Shown here: piece after piece, positions 55,373 through 64,000 of the stretch
Layout of the letters: each line of letters begins with the position of its first letter
How positions within the stretch are numbered: position 1 is the first letter of the stretch
Origin: Triticum aestivum
Taxonomy: Eukaryota > Streptophyta > Magnoliopsida > Poales > Poaceae
Assembly (NCBI RefSeq): GCF_018294505.1
Contig: NC_057796.1
Span: 266,980,905 to 267,044,904, forward strand
Length of the DNA stretch: 64,000 nt
Reading direction: 5' to 3'
The notes under the pieces: model-generated
What the model was told of the DNA's origin: nothing
Database searches by the model: none
What the model saw: the letters and a program-made list of their open reading frames with translations, nothing else
Position numbers and translations under genes: made by a program

Positions 55373-56407
55373 TGCAATTTTTGACATAAGTAAGCTAAGT
55401 ACATATCGTTTTAGAGCTAACTTAGGTAAAATGGATGGTTTATGAGGTCAGTAAGCTTATTAAGTCATTTTGGAGGAAAAGAAGCTAACTCTAGGTCATT
55501 ATGGTAAGCATATTGGAGGAAATAAAGCTAAGTCTAGGTCTTTATGCATTTGTTAAGCAAAACACTAGAGAAACTTACCGTGATCAGGGAGGTGTAGGAG
55601 CGGGCTGGCTAGTGCCGGTAGCTGGAGAAGGATCATGCGATGCGTTTCTGGAGTTAAGCTGCACCAAAGATCATTTCCAATGTCTCGTTAGCATTATGAC
55701 ACTCAAATGTTAAGACTAGCAAGTAATGTCCATTCAAATTAAACTCACCGTGGTCCCAGGAGCAATCACTGGCATCGGCGGAGCGGTCTGACCGGTCTTC
55801 TCGCACACAGACTGCACATTTGGTTCTTTGCCGTCTGCCACGGACGGCAAAGTCTTTGCCGTCTGCCACTGTAGGCAAACTGACCAAATGGGTCAGCTCC
55901 CAGGAAGCACAGTTGGCTGCCACGTGGCTTCTTTGCCGTCCGCGGCAGACGGCAAAGGCTCTTTGCCGTCGGTGGCACACGGCAAAGAGCCTGCATATTG
56001 TCTGTTTTTTCTGTTTTTTATTAAATCCCACAATTTGCAGCACATATCACATATATAAGTTTCATATCCAGCACATATCCAACACATATCTAGCACATAT
56101 CACATATCACATATCCAGCACATATCACATATCACATATCCAGCACATATCACATATCACATCAGTTTCATCCATACACATTGTTCATACATAAGGAAGT
56201 TCCATCCATACACATTGTTCCATCCATATATATATTACAATGCAAAGTGTCATGAAGATAGCAAGCTAGATACAATGCAAAGTTTCATCAAAGGCACTCC
56301 ATCATAGCAAGCTAGCTTCCATCAAGTGAATGAAATCTGCAAAATGGTAAATAAGAAAGTTAGAAATAGGTGACTAGAACAAGAAGAAGACTAGAACAAG
56401 AAGTATA

Positions 56408-57024
56408 TGTCATTTATGAGCTAACTTAGGTGAAATGGATCATATATGAGCTAACTAAGTTGAAATGGGTTGTTTATGAGCTAACTTAGTTGAAATGGAT
56501 CATTTATGAGCTAACTTAGTTGAAATGGGTCGTTTATGAGCTAACTAAGGTGAAGGGCATCGTTTTTGAGCTAAGTAAGGTGAAATGGGTCATTTTGGAG
56601 CTAACCTAGTTGAAATGGATCGTTTTTGAGCTAACTTAGTTGAAATGGATCGTTTTTGAGGTAACTAAGGTGAAATGGATATTTTTTAGCTCACTTAGGT
56701 CAAATGGATCGTTTTTGAGCTAACTTAGTTGAAATGGATCTTTTTGAGCTAACTTTGTTGAAATGGATCATTTTTGAGCTAATTTAGTTGAAATGGATCG
56801 TTTTTGAGCTAACTTAGGTGAAATGGATCATTTATGAGCTAATTTAGTTGAAATGGATCTTTTTGAGCTAACTTAGGTGAAATGGGTCATTTATGAGCTA
56901 ACCTAGGTGAAATGGGTCGTTTATGAGCTAACCTAGGTGAAATGGGTCGTTTATGAGCTAACCTAGGTGAAATGGGTCGTTTATGAGTTAACCTAGGTGA
57001 AATGGGTCGTTTATGAGCTAATTA
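56408..57024. repeat. 30-bp minisatellite, array B
   Basis: The second copy of array A, with the same order of variant units and a handful of substitutions and small deletions. Confidence 0.9.
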
Positions 57025-57516
57025 TGCAATTTTTGACATAAGTAAGCTAAGTACATATCGTTTTAGAGCTAACTTAGGTAAAATGGATGGTTTATGAGGT
57101 CAATAAGCTTATTAAGTCATTTTGGAGGAAAAGAAGCTAACTCTAGGTCATTATGGTAAGCATATTGGAGGAAATAAAGCTAAGTCTAGGTCTTTATGCA
57201 TTTGTTAAGCAAAACACTAGAGAAACTTACCGTGATCAGGGAGGTGTAGGAGCGGGCTGGCTAGTGCCGGTAGCTGGAGAAGGATCATGCGATGCGTTTC
57301 TGGAGTTAAGCTGCACCAAAGATCATTTCCAATGTCTCGTTAGCATTATGACACTCAAATGTTAAGACTAGCAAGTAATGTCCATTCAAATTAAACTCAC
57401 CGTGGTCCCAGGAGCAATCACTGGCATCGGCGGAGCGGTCTGACCGGTCTTCTCGCACACAGACTGCACATTTGGTTTTGACGACTCAGTCATACTAGTT
57501 AGTAATGAGACAAACA

Positions 57517-59699
57517 CTACATGAATGTTTTGGCTAATCTGCAGAAGAAACTTAGCACAAGGAGCTCGTACATGGCCCTTGCCTTCATGTCATTCCGTGC
57601 CCTCTCCTCCTCCATCATCTTTGTCGTCCTCTCCTCCAACTCCCGCTGCCTCTCCGCCGCCTCCGCCAGAAGTTTCTCCGTTCTATCTCTCTCACTCTGT
57701 ATAGCAGCCTGCAACACCACTCACATGACCATTTGTAATCATTGATGGAAGCGCACACAATGTAATGGAGAAAGATAGCTGAGTACGTATCACTAACCTT
57801 GATGGCGAGTTGCACTGGCCGTTCACGAGGCCTTATCTCAGGAGCGGAGCTCGACTGGCGCGCCTTGATCTCCGGGAGAGTGCTAGGACAACGGATAAGT
57901 CCATCTCCAATGGCTATGGAGCCATGGGACCTCCCGCCACCAGATATCATCACCAGCTCTGGATCAATGGGACCCTGGCTCGGGTTAAAGTCCTCCCCTT
58001 TCCTCGTCTTCCCCTCATCTCTATATCTCACGAGCTTGTTGTGGGAGGAGATGTTGGTGAAGTTGTTTGCATCATCGAGGTCAGACTGAGAGAAAGCCTT
58101 GACTTTCTTGTAAGAGCCAGTGTGGGCCATGGCATACAGGTCGTACACCTCTGGCACCTTATCCGCCTTATTGTGGCGTGCCTGAAAGAGAGAAACAATG
58201 AAAATTAGTAATTAAAGGGCTCAAGCTAGCATGATGAATGAATTGCATGAATCATGAAGCAAACCACATACCCAGTTGCGCCCGAACTGATATAAGTTGG
58301 AGCTGCCTTGATGGTGTGGCACACCTTCCATTTGGGCACGTTTGTCCTTGGCCTGGTTGTGGAGGGCTAGCCATTCTTGTGAGCACCACTCATCGACCAA
58401 CACCTCCCAACAATCCATCCGATCCGCACACCATCTCGGAGGCGCCTAAGTTAGCAAATAGAAACTTGAGTGCTACGGCTAAGAATTACTAAATGAAGGA
58501 ACTTAAGTAGAAGGCCTTAAGAATTACCTTCATGTACTGCTCCTTACTCAGGAACTTATCGCGGCACGCCGGCTTGGTCTTCTTGATACCACGCAAGGCG
58601 TAGTAGTCTCGAACAGCCTGCACCCGAGCCTCGTGCCGTAAGTTCTGGAGTAGGCGCTTGCAGACGTTCTCGATAACATTTGCGCACTCCTCCTCGTATC
58701 CCTCCTCACACCTGTAGAATGTCTGCAATCAAATGAGACAATATTGATTAGTACAATTAATAACTAGCTAGTTGAAGATTTTGAAATGTGTAAAGGAGAA
58801 ATTACCCAGAACGTCCTGATCACCATGTCTGCCCTCGTGTCGCACACGACACCGTCGATAATGACATCCGGCGGGGCCGGGGCAGCCACGTAGTGCTCCC
58901 AGCTCAACCCAAGCTCTGGGAGCCGACCCTCACCAGGCAACGTGACAAACCCCGGGAAGTTTTGCCGGCAAAGAACTCCAAGGACGGAGTTGGGCCGGCG
59001 GACACTATGATGGTGGTCCCAACCCCTGCAGCATGACAAGGCCAACGCATTAGTTATTTGAAGAAACGTGAATGCAGAAGGTACAAAAATATTAAATGCA
59101 CTTACGTACCTCTCCCCATCAGGGAAGATCAACCACCTCTGCTCGCGAGTCGCCGGCACGGACGGGAGCCGTGTAGCACCACGCTGGTAGACGGTGCCAC
59201 CCTCCTCCTCAAGATCAGTCGGCTCCCCGCCATCATCAGCATGGCCACTCGGCTCCTCGGGCTGATCCGGCCAGGTACCCCATCCTGACGTGTGCTCCTC
59301 CGGGGTCTCGTGGGCCGAACTCTCGTGGGCCGAAGGCCAGTCGACCCGAGGCTCGTGGGCCCAAGACCCGTGGACCGGAGGCTCGTGGACCGGAGTCCGT
59401 GTAGCCTCCTCCTCGGACGAGTCCACCCTAGCAGTCACGTGCTCGGGTGAAACAGCTGGGGGTGGCGGCGAGGAAGGCTCCCTAGAAGTCACCCTACCTC
59501 CTCTCCCGCGACCACGTGCCCCACCTCCTCTCTTCCTACCTCGTCCCCTGCTGGGCACCGCGGTGGACGAAGAAGGGCCCGGCGGTGTGGACATACTGTC
59601 CAGCAACGCTCGGCGAAGAGGTACGTCTGGAATCGAAGACCTCAGACCACGCGCCGAGGAAGAAGGGGCCTTGGCGCGCTCCCGACCAGCGCCCACCAT
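57517..59699 (-). CDS. tnpA: CACTA TNPA-type protein (Transposase_24-like), six exons
   Basis: Exons on the minus strand: 59699-59110, 59025-58806, 58722-58528, 58445-58272, 58181-57798 and 57708-57517. All introns are GT-AG and the total is 1755 nt, giving 584 residues with no internal stop. The N-terminus is Gly/Arg/Pro-rich (RGRGRKRGGGARGRG) and acidic (DDGGEPTDLEEEGG). The conserved part follows: ADMVIRTFW, YALRGIKKTKPACRDKFLS, MDCWEVLVDEWCSQEWLALH, NQAKDKRAQ, a Ser-rich GS.N..QFGRNW segment and ARHNKADKVPEVYDLYAMAH. The last exon is a coiled coil (ERDRTEKLLAEAAERQRELE). TNPA binds the subterminal repeats of its element and assists excision together with TNPD. The ATG at 59699 precedes MVGAGRERAKAP. 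It lies directly downstream of TNPD on the same strand. Confidence 0.85.
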
Positions 59700-59836
59700 C
59701 TTTCAACACCTGCCATGACAAACAGTAAACGAAATTAGTACAACATAAAAAAAAGACCGACATGAATAATAATATGTGTATCACTTAAGTGTATCATCAT
59801 CAAGTACAACATTAAAAAATTTAATACCTGACACTA

Positions 59837-62800
59837 CTAATAATCTCGATCAGTATCATCAATAAATGCATAATCATCATCATCACTATAATCAATGACG
59901 GGCTCATAGGGTTCAGTGGCATCAACATGTGCAAGGCAACCTTGACGTAATCGGTCAAGCAATGACAGGTCATCCGCAGCAGTAACCTCTTCTTGTTCCG
60001 GCTCTTCTTGTTCCTCCTCTGGGGTGATGTCGGATTCACTGTCGCTGTCTACTTCAATGTTTTGGGGTGAAGTATAGCGGTTCTTGAAACGCTTTTTGGA
60101 AAGACGTGTCTCTTGGAAGAATTCTCCTTCATATGTGTCTGGGTTAATGTGAGGTTCATAATCCTCTTCCTTTGGGGGAGATAGTCTAGCACGTGGCGGC
60201 ACTTCATAAACGACATCCCAACCTTTCAGATTTGGATTAGTTTGGCAGGCCCACGGTAGATAGAATACTTGGGTCGCCTGTTGAGCCGTAATATAGACAT
60301 CAGGAACATCTAAATGGGTGCTTTGGTTGATTTCAACTAGCCCTATATGTTCATGAGTTCTTCTAGTCTCCTTCGGCTGAAACCAATAACATTTGAAGAC
60401 TATGACATTCGGTGGGTTTTCACCATAGAATAGAAGTTCATAAATTGCTTCAACTCTCCCATAATACTCGGTACCTCCTTCGCCGATAGCAGATACACAA
60501 CAATTTGTAGACTTTCGGTCGGCCATAGATAGCTCTTTGCCATAGGTACGAAAGCGATACCCGTTGATGTCGTATTTGTCAAATGAACGGACCTTATAGT
60601 CAAAACCATTAGCGACTTGTCTCAATTCGGCGTCCATAGACTCTGAATTAGCCTACAAGTTTAATATGAAAGGATTGTTGCATTACACACAAATTAGCGA
60701 ATGAAACCGGGATAGCCGCCTACAAATTAGCCTACAAGTCTAATAGAAATTACCGTTTGTTTGAACCAAGAGATGAAACCGGGATAGCCGCCACCTTGCT
60801 TTGCGAGAAGCTCATACTCTTCGACAGAATCCTTTTGGATCACCGCTCCATACGAGAATAAGGCGATGTATCGACTGTATGAAATATCCAGGAATAAGAG
60901 CAGTTCAAAGGAAATAGAAGTTGCGAAACTATGTACCGAGAACTTACTCGATGTACGGCCGCACTTCTATCAGGTTGTTGAAGATATACAACGAAATGGT
61001 CCGCCATTGTTCGTTATCCAAAGATACTGGATTTGAAACACTGGCTGGTGCGAGATTCCCTTTGAATAGGCTGAGGTTGGATCCACCCTTTTTAGGGTCG
61101 TCAGCATTGTACCGAGGCTTCGGATTATGCAAATGACGATTTTTGGCTTCGTAGTGTGCTGTCATGAAGTTTGCCGCCTCCTTAGTGATGAATGCCTCAG
61201 CCATCGATGCTTCAATTCTACGTTTATTTTTACATTTTTGTCGAAGCGTCTTCTGCATCCTCTCAGTTGGGTAGCACCAACGATTTTGCACGGGCCCCCC
61301 CAATCTTGCCTCGGTCGGGAGATGCAAAATCAAATGTTGCATTGGATTAAAGAAGCCCGGTGGAAAGATCTTCTCTAACTTGCAGATCAACTCCGGCGCC
61401 AACTCTTCCATTTCTTCTAGCACGCTAGGCGATAGTTCTTTCGCACAAAGAACACGGAAGAAATAGCTGAGTTCTGCCAGTACTAGCCATTCATCCTCAG
61501 GGATGAAGCCACGCAACATCACCGGCATTACCCGCTCAATCCATATGTGCCAATGATGACTCTTGAGACCAAATATCTTCAATTTATCAAGACTGGCTCC
61601 CCTCTGTAGATTCGCTGCATACCCATCGGGGAACATCAACTGCATTTTCACCCACAAGATAATTTCCCTCATAGCCGGCCTTCCAAGATTGAACCATGCC
61701 TTTGGCTTCGTCCAGTTCTGCTTTCCTTTCGGTTCTTTCATGTTTTGTAACGGCCTATCACATAGCGCCTCCAGATCGACTCTAGCCTTAGTATTATCCT
61801 TTGACTTCCCATCTATGCCGAACAATGTACCAAAAAGTGCCTCGGCGATATTCTTCTCAGTGTGCATCACGTCGATGTTGTGTGGGCAAAGGAGGTCTTT
61901 GAAGTAAGGCAGATCCCATAAGCATGTTTTGTGAGTCCAGGCGTGCTGAGAATTATACCCCTTGAAGTACCCTGGACGCTCGCGATCTGGCTCGAGAGCG
62001 TTTAACTGATCCAGGGTCTGTTGGCCTGTCAATGCATGTGGTGTAGAGTTTTTGACAACTCTACCTCTGATGAAGTTCTTCTTGTCTTTCCTGAACTTAT
62101 GGCGAGGATTCAGGAACTCTCTATGCATGTCGAAGCAAGAAAACTTGCGACCGGCCTGAAGCCAACGAAACTCAAGAGCTCCCTTGCATGTGGGGCACGG
62201 GAACCTTCCATGCACACACCAGCCAACGAATAGCGCATACGCCGGCAAGTCATGCGTCGAGTACATGTACCAGACACGCATTATGAAGTTCCGTTTGCTA
62301 TAGGCATCGTATGTCTTGAACCCATTATCCCAGGCTTCTTGCAATTCGTCCTTAAGCGGTTGCATGTACACATTCATATTTTTCCCCGGATAGTTGGGCC
62401 CTGGAATTATCAACGTCAGGAAAATGTTCTTTCTTTGCATAATCTGTCCGGGGGGGGGGAGATTGAGTGGAAAGACAAATACGGGCCAACAACTGTATTG
62501 GGCTGCCGTCATACCAAACACACTGAACCCATCCGTGCTGATGCCGACTCGAGGATGCCTCGGATCTGCCGCTTTGTCACCATGTAATTCATCAAACTTT
62601 TTCCACGCAACACCATCCGATGTGTGTACAATCATCAGATTCCCATCTGCATCTAGTTCGGTTCTTTTGCCCGTTTTGTGCCATGTCATCTGTTTGGCCG
62701 TCTCTTCGACCATGAAAAGACGTTGAAGTCTTGGTACGATTGGCATATACCGAAGAACACTAACGGGGATTTTGGTCTGTGTCTTCTCACCCATACCGTT

Positions 62801-63495
62801 GTCTACCACAACATACCTGGAAGACTTGCAAATGGGACAACAGTTCAAGTCCGCATAGTCAAGCCTAAACAAGACACATCCTTTCTCACAGGCATGTATC
62901 TTATCATAGGGCATCTTCAGTGCACGGAGGATTTTGTCCGACTGGTACAGGTTTGCAGGCATTACATGGCCTTTGGGTAGAAAGCGTCCAAATACTGTCA
63001 TCATTGCATCGTAGCATTCTCTGCCCAAGTTGAACTGAGCCTTCAGAGCCATTACTTGTGAGATGGCATCCAACTGACAAAGCTCAGTGTGCTCATGGAG
63101 CGGACGTTTTGAAGACTCCAACATTTCATTGAAGGCCTTTGCAGATTCCTCCATCTCCTCGTCCGAATCCTGAGCATCATCAAAGTCTTGCACCATGTTT
63201 TCCATACCGGTACCATGCTCGTCGGTGCGACGACGATCCACCTCAGCTCGGTCACGTTGGGCAGACTCACCATGAAATGTCCACACCGTATAATCGGGCG
63301 TAAAACCACTCTTCTGCAGGTGTTTGCCCATTTCAGCCTCTGTCCTCTTTTCCCAATTGCCGCACCGTAAACAGGGGCACCAGGTTTTCCTCTGGCCATT
63401 TGCAAATGCGGCTCGCACAATGTTTTTGTGAACCATTCAGTGCTCCATTTGTTCTGACCAGTGTGACCGGTGTACATCCACGCACGATCACTCAT
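59837..63495 (-). pseudogene. tnpD: CACTA transposase TNPD/TNP2, three exons, one-base frameshift near start
   Basis: Exons 63495-60948, 60874-60754 and 60652-59837 join in frame. The start is MSDRAWMYTGHTGQNKWSTE (Transpos_assoc domain), but near 63436 one base is missing: the rest of the domain (VRAAFANGQRKTWCPCLRCG) and the protein continue one frame away, with a fresh ATG at 63436 opening an 830-residue frame. Counted from that ATG: TNP2 core with CC..C at ~199-203, TDGFSVFG ~301-308, THDLPAY ~394-400, CPTC 414-417, IDVMHTEKN 521-529; then a DUF4218 region (~620-760). The last exon has the DUF4216 domain (VIVFKCYWFQP, YLPWACQTNP) and an acidic tail. TNPD is the catalytic transposase. A run of ten C codes for PPP at 62450-62459 and keeps the frame. 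The frameshift may be real or a base-calling error. Confidence 0.85.
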
Positions 63496-63637
63496 CTTGA
63501 CTTTCAGAGCTACTAGACACACAACAAATATATATATATAATTCACCATGTATGTATTTATCAGTTGATCTACTTTGTCAATTTTATTACGTCCATGCAA
63601 CCTACACTCTAATAGGTAATGATAGGTCCTAATCCCA

Positions 63638-63855
63638 CCCGAGTATGTTTAGATTGGGTTCATTTTCCCATGCTATGCCCCGGATCCTACGCAAAATTTC
63701 GGCAGCACCTCCCCGCTGTTCTCCTGATACACGTCTCTGCAATAAACAGAGAGGATGTGTACCCGGAGAACAACAGGGGAGGCACTGACGAAATTTATGC
63801 GTCGGATCCGGAGCAAAGCATATGGGAAAACGAACCCAATCTAAACATACTCGGG
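63638..63855. repeat. Large inverted repeat, subterminal region of CACTA element 2
   Basis: CCCGAGTATGTTTAGATTGG at 63638 is mirrored by CCAATCTAAACATACTCGGG ending at 63855. Further in, TTTTCCCATGCTATGC / GCATATGGGAAAA, CGGATCCTACGC / GCGTCGGATCCG, AAATTTCGGCAGCACCTCCC / GGGAGGCACTGACGAAATTT and GTTCTCC / GGAGAAC also pair. Arms are ~90 nt with a ~40-nt loop. Confidence 0.9.
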
Positions 63856-63878
63856 CTGTCCATGGATAGCGTTGGACA

Positions 63879-63944
63879 ATTCGAAAGAATCAAGGTTATA
63901 AATATGCAAATGCATGCATATTTATAACTATGACGCTTTCGAAT
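63879..63944. repeat. Second hairpin, 66 bp
   Basis: ATTCGAAAG ... CTTTCGAAT enclose TTATAAATATGC ... GCATATTTATAA. A near-perfect stem follows directly on the larger inverted repeat. Confidence 0.85.
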
Positions 63945-64000
63945 GGGAGACACATATTGGTTACGCATACTGATGATTCAAGACACATATATATCTAGCT

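Larger units (their letters stand above)
54231..57476. repeat. 1.6-kb tandem duplication inside CACTA element 2
   Basis: Unit 1 is 54231-55821 and unit 2 is 55822-57476. Both start GGTTCTTTGCCGTCTGCCAC and end CACACAGACTGCACATTTGG. The two are nearly identical; for example the short frames 55501-55713 and 57153-57365 have identical translations. Unit 2 has an extra CTTTGCCGTCGG palindrome and more CACATATC repeats. The high identity points to a recent event. The frames inside are not genes. Confidence 0.9.
53863..64000 (-). mobile_element. CACTA element 2 (Caspar-like), runs off the right edge
   Basis: The 3' terminus is CACTACAGGAAACAGCTACT at 53863. Subterminal repeats, TNPA and TNPD follow in the order expected for the minus strand, and 5' subterminal inverted repeats near 63.6-63.9 kb suggest that the other end is just outside the window. 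The element is inserted in the gypsy gag remnant; the possible 3-bp duplication is AAT (53860-53862), which cannot be checked here. Confidence 0.88.

Noticed and set aside
54752..57024. Regular ~30-bp repeats resembling a CRISPR array
   Set aside because: Units are contiguous without unique spacers. This is a minisatellite within a plant CACTA element.

Overview
The window looks like repeat-rich nuclear DNA of a grass of the wheat tribe (Triticum/Aegilops type). The evidence is Stowaway MITEs with CTCCCTCCGTCCC ends, very long gypsy-type LTRs, two CACTA transposon systems, intron-bearing genes with GT-AG borders, and GC-rich 5' exons typical of grasses. Family names are given from memory and were not checked against a database. 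No bacterial, viral, rRNA, tRNA or CRISPR feature was seen.

Left part (1-20 kb). A truncated LTR is followed by a scrap of gag, then a CACTA terminus at 1558. Its long subterminal repeat block (1.7-4.7 kb) is present again, 5'-truncated, at 14.3-17.4 kb. Between the copies lie a DUF4283-like gene (6068-6937, minus) and an F-box/DUF295 gene (7772-14093, minus). A complete 4199-bp solo LTR with perfect CATGC target duplications sits in the F-box gene's intron, and a 73-bp tandem duplication frameshifts its first exon.

Middle part (18-36 kb). A cluster of minus-strand B3-like or related multi-exon genes follows. One B3 exon is split by a second solo LTR (20889-24950, GAACG duplications). Both solo LTRs carry a matching two-exon acidic reading frame with a GC-AG intron in the same phase. 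Next come a coiled-coil ORF, an array of four hairpin-like units, MITEs, a proline-rich ORF, a purine-rich array and an assembly gap (35730-35953).

36-47.6 kb holds two related plus-strand genes (36765-39400 and 40813-45936). The second resembles a CACTA TNPA-type protein and has an in-frame stop. It is followed by GGCC-rich subterminal repeats and an inverted CACTA terminus ending at 47571. The termini at 1558 and 47571 match at 25 of 28 positions, so most of the window may be one very large, non-autonomous, gene-carrying CACTA derivative. The flanking trinucleotides do not match, which argues against a single clean insertion.

Right part. A single-exon DEDDy 3'-5' exonuclease gene (48384-49070, plus) with a TATA box is the clearest ordinary gene. 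After it come a MITE, a ~605-bp tandem array, and a gypsy 5' LTR with a gag remnant. The gag is interrupted at 53863 by a second CACTA element that runs off the right edge. That element carries TNPA (apparently intact, 584 codons) and TNPD/TNP2 (one missing base near its start) on the minus strand. It also has a 1.6-kb tandem duplication containing 30-bp minisatellites, and large inverted subterminal repeats near the right edge.
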